A stretch of DNA of 64,000 bases from Selaginella tamariscina (Eukaryota > Streptophyta > Lycopodiopsida > Selaginellales > Selaginellaceae), in NCBI GenBank assembly GCA_003024785.1, contig PUQB01000463.1, positions 1 to 64,000 on the forward strand, written 5' to 3'. The position numbers and the translations under genes were made by a program. Positions within the stretch are counted from its first letter, which is position 1. Every line of letters starts with the position of its first letter. The notes under the pieces are model-generated. The model ran no database searches, was not told the DNA's origin, and saw nothing but the letters and a program-made list of their open reading frames with translations. This document shows, in pieces, positions 36,232 through 47,880 of the stretch.

Positions 36232-37045
36232 CACTCATCCATAGGTGTGTCGCCATTTTTCACGTTCTCTGGTGTTCATCCTCGCTGGTGTCCTACAGCT
36301 TGCCCGTGGTTCCTGGCCTCACCACTGCTGCGATGATCGTGTTGAGCATCTCCGACAGGTCCATGAAGAAGTGCAGCATCATCTTCAACGCGCTCGGGAT
36401 TTGCAACAACAAGCTGCTGATCGTTCCCGTTCCTCTCCTCCAGCATTCACAATTGGTGACCAAGTGTGGCTCCGGGCCATTGGCCAACCACACGTCCCTG
36501 TGACAAGCTGCCCGTGGTTCCTGGCCTCACCACTGCTGCTGATGATCGTGTTGAGCATCTCCGACAAGTCCATGACATCCATAGGTGTGTCACCATTTTT
36601 CGCGTTCTCTGGTGTTCATCCTCGCTGGTCCTACAGCTTGCCCGTGGTTCCTGGCCTCGCGGACAAGTCCATGAAGAAGTGCAGCATCATCTTCAACGCG
36701 CTCGAGATTTGCAACAACAAGCTGCTGATCGTTCCCGTTCCTCTCTCCAGCATTCACAATTGGTGACCAAGTGTGACCCGGAGGAGCCATTGGCCAACCA
36801 CACGTCCTGTGACAAGCTGCCGTGGTTCCTGGCTCACCACTGCTGCTGATGATCGTGTTGAGCATCTCCGACAAGTGCACTCTTCTGATGATGTGTTGAG
36901 CATCTCCGACAAGTCATGAAGAAGTGCAGCATCATCTCAACGCGCTCAAGATTTGCAACGCGCTCAAGATTTGCAAGATTTGCAACAACAAGCTGCTGAT
37001 CGTTCCGTTCCTCTCCTCCAGCATTCACAATTCGTCACACTTGGG
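36232..37045 (+). repeat. Amplified integrase tail of nested element
   Basis: The C-terminal integrase segment is present in about three increasingly truncated copies: unit starts near 36236 and 36582 ('catccataggtgtgtc'), and a third set of pieces from about 36800 ('tgatgatcgtgttgagcatc'). In translation it corresponds to GVHPRWSYSLPVVPGL, HEEVQHHLQRARDLQQQ and FTIGDQVWLRA. Short sub-repeats ('cgcgctcaagatttgcaa', 36950-36985) sit inside. Confidence 0.88.
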
Positions 37046-37149
37046 AGCCTGTCCACTATGACGTCCCTGTGACCCTGTGACAAGTTGGAATCAACGCTTG
37101 GGGCCATTTCGCATCATGGAAACGTACTTGGGAGCCTGGGTAAGGATAG

Positions 37150-37517
37150 TGTAAGGATCATGGGTTATTTTTTGCCTTTCACAAGACTTGAACCGAGACC
37201 TTTTGGCTAAACACACATGTGTTAACCAACTGGTCCGTTGATCTAGATGCTGAACTACACCATCAACAGCAAGGCGTATATTCATATGCATGTTCCAGAC
37301 CAGTTGTGGACACACATTCCAGACCAGTTGTGAACCATACAATTCTCAGGACTTCAGATATATAAACAGGGTTCCAGTTTCAGGTTTCTCAGAATCATTC
37401 AACACTAGTCTTCGGCGTTGTGTTCATTTTATATTCATTTCTTTCTTGAATACAATCTCTTCCTTTCAAGGTTCACCCTTGTTCTAAAGGTTTTGCCCTT
37501 TGCACAAGGTCGTGACA
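37150..37517 (+). repeat. 3' LTR of nested Ty3 element
   Basis: Partner of 31889-32236. It differs by scattered substitutions, small indels and the internal 'ccagaccagttgtg' duplication near 37297-37331. The preceding 'gggagcctgggtaaggatag' (37130-37149) is the likely, imperfect purine tract. Confidence 0.93.
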
Positions 37518-39529
37518 GTTGCTAATTTACATACTTAAACAACATGCACTTAAAAGTACAACTGAGTTGCTCCACTAGACAATTTCTGGATGCTAGGTGT
37601 CATGAAAGATTGTTTAATTCATAACCTAGTAGTTAGCAAAAATCAAAAACTTCGGCTGTGAAATGAGGCTCTTAATCTAAAAAAATACGCTCTGAACACT
37701 TATGTCTTAACACCATAATGAAATAAAAAAATCTGCCACATGAGTTGTTGGCCTCCAAAAGAGCTTGGACTTCCAAATATCGTGTCAAGTAGTCTGACAT
37801 AACAATAACATATGTATTCTCTAGTGTTATTCCTGAAAATGGACCAATGATCGTATGTAAACTTAAATAGACTATAGACGAGTAGGAGTGGATTGAGGAT
37901 TCTGAACTTGACATATACATGTTTTATAAATATTAATGAAGGTCATGTTAGAGATGAGACCAATAGAATCGCAAATGTAACATATTCAACACTTTGTGAA
38001 ACCCAAGATGACTAGAGAAAATGTCGTTATGAAAAGCATGGAAAAGTGAGGTACATAGCATGACGAGATTATCAATCGAGGTGGAGTACATGTTCTAATT
38101 GGTCCCACGAAGTAAAGAAGATCTTCTACCATGAACATAACATGGTCCTAAAACTAATATCAACATTGCCATCAACTTGAGAGCTTTGAATAATTTATTA
38201 TTCATTAACTTCATGGTTTTAAATGTTGTGCCAACTCAATTTCATGGTGACTAGACAATGGTGTGGTTCTAAAGATGATAAAACACATGCACAATTGGTG
38301 CTAGTGACAAAGCATCCATATCTGCTATGGAAAAACCTAAACGATGATGAATTGTGGATTGATAATTTTGTAATGTTAATGCTCATTGCGCATGTCAACT
38401 CATCAGATATCTCTTTATTAATACTAAATGTATCACAACATGATCACATTTAACCAAGGTAAAAAAATCTTGAAAATAGCAAACTGTTCAAACAACCGTT
38501 AAACATTCCTTATCCATAGTTGAATAATTAAGTTCTAGATCACTAAGGCTTTTATTGACATATGCAATAGGATGTTGTTGACCAAACTCTAAATATTTTT
38601 GTATGAGATTGACAGTCAATCCAATATCTAAAGCATTAATATGAACAAAGGGGCAAGAATCAGAATAATGAAGAAGATGAGCAATGTTAATAGATGGATA
38701 AGAGACTCAAAGAAGATTGACATTAAGAGAACCATGAAAAAAAAGGGAAACATAACAAAGCATGTAATGAGCTGTTTAATTAATTAAACATGGAACAAAC
38801 TGCATCAAGTCACCTTGCCTAGAAATCTTTAAAGTGCGTTATGTGTCTTTGGGACTAGGAACTCTTTCATTACCTAAATCTTACTAGATCTAGCTCACGA
38901 GAGATAACAACTCTCAAATACTTCACATAAGTTTAACCAAACTTACACTTCAACAATTTTAATAACATTTAATATTGTTACAACTGTAATAAGATCTACT
39001 TCACGTGAGCCAAATGTTCTTCCCATGTACCAGTTGAATGCACTAAAACATCGTCCACAAACACTCTTATAAAAGATTTCAAAACCCCATTCATGAGTCG
39101 ATGAAACATTGCTGGAGTATTTATCAAATCAAAAGGCATCACCATGAATGCATATAATCCATTAGGTGTCGAAAGCATTCTTGGTTGCATTTGCCATATT
39201 AAGAGGAACTGAAGTTAAATCTAGTGTCGTGAACTAATGACTCTTCCCAATTTGTTAATAAGGACATCCACGTGTGGCATTGGATAATTATCCAGCTCCA
39301 TCACACTATTCAAAAGTCAAAATCAATCGTGAAACGCCTACCTTCATTTGTTTTGTTAACGATATGAGGCTCAAAAGCCACATGCCATAAGACAAACATA
39401 CCACTCCTTGAGCTAACATATCCCGAATAGTTTGCCATTCTTGCTTCTCTCATGAAGACCACTAACAAAGGAAGGAGAAAAATTTAAAAAGAAAAAGATG
39501 AACTATGAATTACTTGGCATCTCCACTAA
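37518..39529 (-). pseudogene. Pol remnant of old Ty3 element (RT to integrase)
   Basis: Minus-strand remnants, described under the 30521-39716 element. The clearest open pieces are 39190-38996 (RT, with GLYAFMVMPFDLINTPAMF and VFVDDVLVHSTGTWEEH) and 37840-37672 (integrase core). The DNA directly after the LTR (39529 downward, ttagtggagatg) resembles that of the 45930-50530 element (ttggtggagaag), suggesting a shared primer-binding site. Confidence 0.8.
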
Positions 39530-39716
39530 TAAAAAAGGACGTGTATTCAACCTAATATACATACAAAGTTAACAAATGCTTCCTTATATACAAAGAGGCT
39601 ACATCATATGAGGCAACCTTTTAAAATTGTCCTGTGGCAACTAAGTCAACATCCATATATAGTTATAGTATATACCTTAAAATATACTTAAGGTATATGC
39701 CACATTATGTTTTATA
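39530..39716 (-). repeat. 5' LTR of old Ty3 element
   Basis: Diverged partner of 30521-30673, about 30 bp longer owing to an insertion around 39585-39620. Boundaries are approximate. Confidence 0.65.
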
Positions 39717-39969
39717 ACCCATATAAACCAAGATTGAGATTTTGTTAAAAAATGAGAACTTTTAAAAATTAAATTCTATTTCATCTAAATTTCTAACAAT
39801 AATTAACTTTTCCATTAAAAATCTAAGTGTTGAGTTTCAATATGCAATCTCAGTAGAAAAGGAGTCATAATATAAATTATAACATTTATAGTCTTAATGT
39901 ATTATAAATTATTTTAATTTTTTAGGATTATAAATCTAAATAAAATTTAAGATTAGTCAAACAAAATAT

Positions 39970-41581
39970 AAGCCATCCAATTAATTCTCTAACTTTTTTA
40001 TTATTATAACTTTTTTATAAAAGTTATTGCATCATCAATTTCAACAATTTCATTAATATACAACTTGAATTTTATCATAGTTACATATATTATATTCTTG
40101 AAATTTAAAATCTACATTTCATTCTTCCAAAAACTTTTTATTTGTATAAATACCTTGATTTAAAATATAAAAGTCAATAAAAAAATATTTTCCAATATCA
40201 TTTTTATAATTTAATGAAACAAATTTATTTTAAGAACTTTATATAATTTCAACATTGTGAAATCCGTAAATACATACATATAAATACATGGTATTACCCT
40301 GTTAGGTAATACACTTAGTAGTATAACATATGGACTGTTGAATTTTGTTCATCCATCATTATATATAGCAAAGGTCTAAACCCCATTAATATACTTATTT
40401 CATATCATGGTGAAGATGAGAATGATGTGAGATCCGTAAATACATGTGTATATATACAGTGTATTTACACGATGGTAATACACTAATTATAATAGTATAT
40501 GTTCATCCATTCTTGTATAACACTATTTAATATAATTTTTTATTTACACTTTATTTAAAATTGAATGAAAAGTTCTTGTTATTATTTTATTTATTAATGA
40601 CGTAAAACAAAATAACAGAATAATTAAATATATAAACTTAATTATGTAATTATTTATATAAAAACATTGAATAAAATAAAATGAAAATAATTAATTATAT
40701 TATTTAATTTATAACAAACTAGAATTAATAAAATGAAATTAATTAAATTTATAATCCATAGAAAATTCTGAAGAAATAATAAATTACCATGAATCACAAA
40801 CTAATTATAAATTTTTTACTAATATTATTCATAAAGTTTTTTAAGGATAAAATTGAGTATATGTATAAATATGATCATGGGTAATAAAGCTTATTAGGAA
40901 AATTAAATTTAAATCAATCATTTAAGATATATCTTTAATATATACTTTCTTATTAATATTTAAGCTATAAACATAAAATATTATTAAAATAATTGAAGTC
41001 TTTTATGATCAAGTATATCCTCTTATCCTATACTTATTAGATTCTAAATCGCTCTTGAAATAATTAAAAGAAGTATTAATCTTAAGTCTAATTAACTTCA
41101 AATTATGTTTAGAGACCAAATTTTACCTATTTATTTTAAATTATCTCTTTAGAGTTTGGTAGAAAGTGTAGTAGAGCATGCACTTTGGAAGAGCAATCTT
41201 GGGAGTTAAACAAAGCAGTCAGGCAATAAGTGAAAATCTACACAATTTAATAAAATAGGTATATTTTAAGAATAATTTATAATGAGTTTGGGAAACAAGA
41301 ATTTAAATAAATGGTTAAGATTGAATTTTAAGAATAGGAATGTGAAATATTTGGTAACTGAATATAAATGCAAATATACGCATGTGTGAGCTAACCACAC
41401 ACACATATATGCATATGTGTGTGTACGCAATCACTGTGTATAAAAGAATATATAATTTAATAATATATACTATTTGCATTGTAAGTAATCAAGAAGTATA
41501 TACTATAATCATATAAATTAAATAAATAGAAATTTTAAAATTTATAGGTTAATTCTAAATATTAAAAGCTTGTGAAGAATA

Positions 41582-41618
<37 letters not shown>

Positions 41619-42000
41619 GCAACACATCTATATAGGAATTAGAAGAACCCTTAAAAATATACTAAATGCCATACATATATAAGTACAATCGTTTTAAAAC
41701 ATAAATATCTTTCATTTATTTATAGATTTTATTTCTCATAAATATTTAAATATATAACTTATAACTTTATACTAGAGAAATTGTATAACATAAGTGTTTT
41801 TCCATTTTAAGGCTCATGTTTTATTAAACTAATTAATAACATATATAATTTATTATTTCATGATATTCAGAATATATATATTCTTCTTACAGACGCTACT
41901 GAATTTGAGATTATCCACTGATGGCATGCCGCACGGCATCACCTTATAGCGGTTAACATTTACAGCATTTTAGAACAAAAAATCACGTACGTGGTTTATC
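39970..42000 (-). repeat. Right arm of large inverted repeat
   Basis: Counterpart of 28100-29600 in reverse orientation. It continues directly into expansin D, as the left arm continues into expansin C. It contains an extra stretch of about 250 bp at 40256-40508. Confidence 0.85.
40256..40508. repeat. Insertion present only in right arm
   Basis: Interrupts the match between the arms (left equivalent near 29296). Internally it is a tandem pair: 'atccgtaaatacat', 'ggtaatacac' and 'gttcatccat' occur in the same order near 40262-40355 and 40431-40504. No coding capacity. It may be a small non-autonomous element or a duplicated fragment. Confidence 0.6.
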
Positions 42001-42025
42001 GTGGCACTAACACATAAAAGAGCCA
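41983..42025 (+). promoter_or_regulatory. Expansin D promoter, shortened
   Basis: One ACGTACGTGGTTTATC unit remains, then 'aacacataaaagagcc' as the TATA region. Compared with A and B, one or two ACGTG units have been lost. Confidence 0.5.
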
Positions 42026-42082
42026 TCTTCTCCCTTTTTTTCAAGGTCTTGAAATTCATTTTCTTCGATTATTTTTTAGGAA

Positions 42083-42872
42083 ATGGCTCCATGTCTTCCG
42101 TTTGTTGTGTTCTCCTGGCTGGATTAAACAAGTACGCCATGTACGAGATGTCGCAGGATCTGGATCATCTGAATGAGGGCCACCCTAGTCTGTACGAGGC
42201 CCACGGTAGCCGTATGTACGAGGGATATCATCATATGTATGATAGTGATGGTTGGTACGAGAGATACAACGTATGTATGATGGTCATCGTGGCCCTAACC
42301 AGGACCACCACAGTTCAGAAAGGGCCACCATGGTCCAGGCAAGGGCCATCACCATGGTTGATCAGGGATTCCAAGCAGGCCCATGGAAACAAGCCCATGC
42401 TACATTGTGTGTGTGTGTGTGTGTTTGGGGGACATGTTGATGCCAGCTGGAGCTTGTGGATATGGCAACCTATACAGTGATGGATATGGGTTAAACACAG
42501 CAGCCTTAAGCACTGCATTGTGGGGCGTGTTTTGATCTCCAGTGCACTGATGATCCCCAGTGGTGCCTTCCTGGGATGTCGATTCTGGTTACTGCAACCA
42601 ACTTCTGTCCTCTTAACAATGCAATCCCGAGTGACAATGGTGGCTGGTGTGATATTCCACGTGAGCATTTCGATCTGTCACAGCCTGTGTTCGAGAAGTT
42701 TGCTAAGTACAGAGCTGGCATTGTTCCTGTTCTCTACAGAAGGTACTTATACACTGCAGTTTTCAAACAGTTCAAATAAATATAGTTATATGCTAGATTT
42801 GACATTATGAATGTGCATGTATCTGTTTCTTGTGGTACTGAAGCATCTGTGCGTGTCTGTGTGTGTGTGTGT

Positions 42873-42916
<44 letters not shown>

Positions 42917-43235
42917 AGAGAGAGAAAATTTTTTATATGGTTCTTATTGCAGGGTTCCTTGCCAGAAGAAGGGTGGAATAAGATTTACAGTGGGAGAAAA
43001 CCCGTATTTCAACTTGGTGTTGGCGTCGAACGTGGTAGGTGCAGGAGACGTCTGTGCAGTTTCAATCAAGGGTTCCAATACCGGTTGGATACCAATGTCT
43101 GGTAACTGGGGACAAAACTGGCAGACAGGTGTGCAGTTGATTGGGCAAGCATTGTCTTTCATGGTCACACATCAGATGGTAAAAATGTGACTTCATATAA
43201 CGTGACACCTGACTTTTGTTGTGGAGCAGTTTTGA
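42083..43235 (+). pseudogene. EXPA: Alpha-expansin copy D, degenerate
   Basis: Inverted partner of copy C. Exon 2 starts at 42447 and ends at 42742, and exon 3 runs 42953-43235. Lesions: a 16-base deletion within the leader (near 42117), a lost A near 42270 in the Tyr-rich segment, loss of the exon 1 end with HATFYGG and the splice donor (a TG run follows directly at 42404), a deletion of about 20 bases in exon 2 near 42521, and indels in exon 3 near 43166 and 43210. Recognisable pieces: [54 protein letters not shown]. The deletions are too large to be sequencing errors, so this is a real pseudogene. Confidence 0.88.
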
Positions 43236-45929
43236 CGTAGTATGTTGATGTGGTTTTAGTTTCTTTTTTCTTTGTTTTCTTTTTCTATTAGTTCTTAATG
43301 TGTTTTTTTTTCTTTTTTAATTTATACTACAACATAAACATTCACTCACGCACACACGAACACATGCATAAGTAATTTATACATGTTCCACAAAATAATA
43401 TTCGTTAAATATTAAGGACCTGGAATGCCACTAGACAAGCTAAAGCCCACGTATATATTGTATGTATGTATTGCATACTTAATTAGAGTATATAAACGGA
43501 GACATGTGCATCATATTGACCCCCAAAATGATTTCTGTGGGAGTTCATTTAAGCCTTCATTATGACTTCCTACCAACCAAAACATAACCTCGACAAGTTA
43601 ATCTGAGGGTTCATGTGTATTATAAGTTTTTTGTATTTTTTACTAAAAACAATATAAATAAACTTAAATCTTATAATATATATGAAGTATAACAATTGCT
43701 CCACTTATATATTAATATAAACAAACTAAATAAGTTAGAATTTAGGCAGGGCAAAGTGTGTTTACATGTGAGTTCTAAAAATGTTAAACAGAGAACCAAT
43801 CATTTGAATAAATGTTAAAACTTGGTTTGGCCAGTAAACTTCTAAATAATTGTAAACAATATGATGCATATGTTCTTTTTACAAGCATGCCATCTTGATT
43901 AAATAATTTCACTTGGTTAAGTAAATTTATTTATTTTTGAAAGAAACGTACAAAGGTTTACATACAATAATGTTGGCTCGAGTTGTAGCAACGATAAAAG
44001 CATGTGTATTGAGGCTTGAAGAAGAAGGTAGAAGAGTTAAAGATACATGTGATAATTAATTAGAAACAACAGATGAAAACGATGCATGCAAAAGTCCCTT
44101 AATTAACTACATGGGCGGTTGTTTTCTAGAACTTTTCCATAAGTTCCAAAGCAAAAATGAATTTAAAACGAAAGGCTTAAATGAAGAATCGTGTACTTAT
44201 CTTTGCTCTTGAATTAAAATCCACATAGTTTATCAAATGATATTTAGCATTTAGTAAATTGTGATAAACAAGTGCAATTATACAATGATAAACAATAAGT
44301 GATGAATAAAAATGACAAACAATAATTAACTGCATTTTCGTATATGCATTCATGTAAGACTTAGAGGCAAACACTGCTTCCAATAATAAAATATTTATAC
44401 ACTGCTTCCAATAATAAAATATTTATTATCATTGACAAATATCCAAAATCAACATAAAGCATAACAATCAACAAGTTGTAAAGAAGAGAAAGGGAGAAGG
44501 TAAAATTATTATTATACATAACATGCCCATTTATATAAATAAGATTAGTTATTATTAAGTTTTATAACTTGATATTAAGATCCTTAATAGAAGTACTACC
44601 ACAATGTGCATTTAAATTGTTTTCTTCAATTGCTCATGCCAATGAAGTACAAATCAACATCAAAACCCTAATTGTAACAGGTTAAGTAAAACACTTATTT
44701 TCATGTCACATCATTTATTACGAAAGAAAACAATGTTTATGTTTATGATGGTTAAAGAAATAAAGTTTTAATATTGATATACTTTATGAATGAAAATACA
44801 TTATAAAATATAGTACATTAATGAAATATTATGAAAGTTTAAGTTAAATATTTTCTAATAATTATTAAAATAATGTAAAACATAAAAATTTAACATTTCC
44901 TTTCTATATGAAGCATATACAGTTCATATCTCATTAAAGAACTTAAATGTTTTTAAATGTTATTTTTATAAAAACTTATTTACAATTTTTTATTTTGAGA
45001 CATATTTATGAAAGGATTAAAATATTGTATTGTTGTATATTCATAATTATAGATCTATTTATAATATGATAATCTTTGTAATATATCTTAAATAGAAAAA
45101 TATTAAAATTAAAAATTCTATAATATTTAATATGTAACACAATTGAAAAACTCATGACATTGATTTTTAATTACTATATGTAGGAAATTAATTTGTTACA
45201 ATATTAACACATAATATGTACCATTATAAACAACACATACACACAAATACATATATATTTAATATTATTTTTTTAGAATTCACGAATAAGGATTGTTAAT
45301 GTATATTCACGATGTCATTGAAATTTAATTTATACAATAATGAGATTTTTGCATAACGTGTTGCTCATGAATCTTAATTTATGCAATGACACTTATACAA
45401 AAAAATCAAGGTAATTACTTATTTTGTTTATATGAAAATAAATATATAATTTTTATGAATATTTGTGCATATAAACAAATAGACTCGTATACATATGTAC
45501 ATGTTATCATAAAAATTTAGGACAAGGAAAAATACTTTTAAGTATTAAATTGAACATTAAAAGATATAATTCATTATTTTTGTAGATTGTATTACTTTTG
45601 TTGCTCATAAAGCTTATTTACCATATAATATAACTAAATATAAATATAGATATGTAAATATATTATTTTAAAGATAGTTAAAATTTTTTTATAATAGGCA
45701 TATTAGTAATTTTTAAATCATTATAATAATTAATTAAATCTAAATATAAATAATAGATATTGTTAATTTTAAGATAACTAATTTTTTTTATAATAGGCAT
45801 CTTAGATAATTAAAAATCGTAATAATAATTATATATGCTATTAATTATAAAAGAGATATATAATATTACTTATAATAGGTGTGGGTTAGAAATTCCAATT
45901 TTATTTTATCAATACATAATATATGACTC
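43236..45929. other. AT-rich intergenic region
   Basis: No gene seen. 43385-43425 (cacaaaataatattcgttaa and aaggacctggaatgcc) is the expansin flank element, inverted relative to the one after copy C. A direct duplication of 'tatacactgcttccaataat' lies at 44373-44420. From 44700 on the composition is extremely AT-rich. Confidence 0.5.
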
Positions 45930-46134
45930 TGAAAGAGCCGATATATATTAAAAATGTCAGATCCATTAAGCTACAAAAACCCTGCTTATATACAGGAGAC
46001 CTCCTGCCACGTGGCACACATGCGACACGTGGCGCTGACACATGGCGGCCAGATCACCACCCATGTGTCACTATGCATGTGTGTATATACACATGCGTAT
46101 ATACATTACGTTACATAATATACAGTATCTTACA
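45930..46134 (-). repeat. 3' LTR of fourth Ty3 element
   Basis: 205 bp. Contains a perfect short palindrome around 'gcatgtgtgtatatacacatgc' (46075-46096) and several CACGTGGC/ACACGTGGC motifs (46005-46035). Similarity to 50342-50530 is high, with small deletions in the latter. Confidence 0.9.
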
Positions 46135-46139
46135 TTATC

Positions 46140-47520
46140 CCCCCTCTGCGGTTGTGTAGATGGTGATGGATCTGATGGTCCTGGATCCGTGTGAGTTGGG
46201 CCATCTAAGGTATGACCGAATGTAGTCAACGAGTCTCGAACAACAAACCGTTTCATTCGAACTACGTGAACTATCTCAACCTCATGAGATCCCACCAACT
46301 GTACCTGATACACCTGAGGACCAACCTTTCGGAGAACTCGGTAGGGACCAAGCCACTTATGTAATAAACCAGTTGCAAGCCCAGGTGCAGTTAGCTTGGG
46401 AAAACGTACCAGTACTAAGTCACCGTCAGCATAGTCTGGTGGAGTTTGATGTCGTGCATTGTAAGAAGATTGTTGCTGTATTTGAGCTCGACCAAGATGT
46501 TCAGCAGACTCTGCACGCAGAAGAGGTAAGACAGCATCCAAATGTCGAGCCCACATTTTCGCATCCTCGGCACGTGGCAGATTCGATGATAATCCCAATT
46601 CACTAGGCAACTTAGGATCATATCCATACAATGCCTTGAATGGAGAGATACCAATCGAACTCTGAATGCCTGTTACATAAGCAAATCTCAAGCATCGCAA
46701 ATACCAATCCCAGTCAGTGTGATTGAAGTTCACATACTTCGAGATCATACCCTTGAAGGTCCGATTCAATCGCTCCACCAAACCATCAGTTTGTGGATGA
46801 TATGGAGAGGCAAATGAGTGTTTTACCCCTAACCTCTCACACAACACTCGGAATACCTCTGCAATGAAAGCGGGGCCATTATCTGATAACATCCGCTCTG
46901 GACAAGAATGCTGCAAAACCACATTATCGAACAAAAACAAAGCTGTTGACAGGGCAGTTGCATCCGGAAGAGCACCAACCTCCACCCAACGAGTTAAATA
47001 ATCAGATACGACAATGATGTACTGGTTACCTTGAGAAGAACGTGGAAAAGGTCCCATTAAATCCACTGCAATTAACTCAAAAGGGCGAGAGACGTTGATG
47101 GATTCTAACACCCCCATGGCCCGAGTCGTAGAGGAATTCCGAGTTTGACAAATGGGACAGCTCTGAATATACCTGATCACATCACCACGCATGCTAGGCC
47201 AATAAAAGGATCTATGGAGCTTCTTCAACACTCGTTGGTGACCAAGATGACCTCCAACAATAGGCGAATCATGATATGCTCGAAGAAGGTGTGGAACATA
47301 TGTAGAGGGCACAACCAACCGCCATTTCTTCTGGATTTGTCCCAATAAAATACAATAAACCATCCTGAAGTCGAAACTGAGCATATTGTCAAAACTGCGG
47401 TTCGGAAAAGGACTTGCAAACGCATCCCGTAATTGCCTTGTCCACGGTTTACGTTTTTGGGCATCCTGCCACTGTTCCAAGGATGGTAAGTCGGCATCGA
47501 ATACCTGAGGGGCTTGTATC
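46140..47520 (-). CDS. Integrase of fourth Ty3 element, open
   Basis: Open minus-strand frame running from 47522 into the LTR. HHCC domain (AYHDSPIVGGHLGHQRVLKK, CPICQTRNSS). Catalytic core with D (VDLMGPFPRSSQGNQY), D (MLSDNGPAFIAEVF) and E (HPQTDGLVERLNRTFKG), and a C-terminal domain (GDLVLVRFPKL, LLHKWLGPYRVLRKVGPQVY). All catalytic residues are present. It probably was part of a longer Pol, and the upstream RNase H lies in another frame. Confidence 0.9.
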
Positions 47521-47539
47521 AAACGAATGCTGCAGCGAC

Positions 47540-47880
47540 TGCATGAGCAGGCAAAGTGGAATCAGAAAGGGGTGCTCGAGAAAGTGCATCTGCATCCACC
47601 ATTGTTCGCCCAGGCCTGTGCACCACCTTAAAGTTATATACTTGGAGACGTAATGCCATCTGGCTACACGACCCACTAGATTCTTCCGTTTTAGCAAGGA
47701 AGTGACAGCAGCATGATCACACTCCAAAGTGTTTCACTCCCATGTAAGTAGGCATGAAGTCGTTCAAAACCCCAAACAGCAGCAAGGCATTCTTTTTCAG
47801 TAGTGGAATAATTCGCTAGCCGGCGTGAGTACTCGACTAATGTAAGCCACCGGGTGTCGAATTGAAGAATCCACAGCATC
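47540..47880 (-). pseudogene. RNase H remnant of fourth element
   Basis: Broken frames encode STTEKECLAAVWGFERLHAY and LHGSETLWS, then MECDHAAVTSLLKRKNLVGR. These match the RNase H at 1640-2020 but with at least two frame changes (near 47735 and 47640). Confidence 0.8.

Larger units (their letters stand above)
31889..37517 (+). mobile_element. Complete Ty3/gypsy element with TSD, nested
   Basis: Full-length element of 5.6 kb. LTRs 31889-32236 (348 bp) and 37150-37517 (368 bp) are highly similar, begin TGTAAGGATC and end GTGACA. The 5 bases before the first LTR (31884-31888) and after the second (37518-37522) are both GTTGC, a classic integrase target-site duplication. Internal order gag, protease, RT, RNase H, integrase fits Ty3. 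It belongs to a different lineage from the other three elements (its Gag has a coiled-coil start and its RT box is YLDD). Four or more frameshifts separate the domains, so this copy is not autonomous. It sits in the integrase of the older minus-strand element. Confidence 0.95.
30521..39716 (-). mobile_element. Old Ty3/gypsy element, split by a later insertion
   Basis: Minus-strand element bounded by diverged LTRs (30521-30673, 39530-39716). Going down from 39529: the RT start (remnants of EPHIVNKTNEG and an MPF-L motif, then the VFVDD box near 39040), RNase H debris near 38500-38660 (HPIAYVNKSLSDLELNYST), integrase core 37840-37518 (MSDYLTRYLEVQ, then a broken ERI.LD segment and the glutamate-region remnant). 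The integrase then resumes at 31888-31050 (SIGVSSFYSMYGR). Gag and protease are absent, because only about 90 bp separate the LTR from RT. Many stops mark it as old. A second element occupies 31889-37517 inside its integrase. Confidence 0.85.

Noticed and set aside
42001..42480. A separate 159-residue protein starting at 42001
   Set aside because: It reads through the promoter and the broken leader of expansin D in the wrong frame before picking up expansin residues.
45923..46159. Plus-strand frame of 78 codons
   Set aside because: It covers the LTR of the minus-strand Ty3 element and reads antisense to it.
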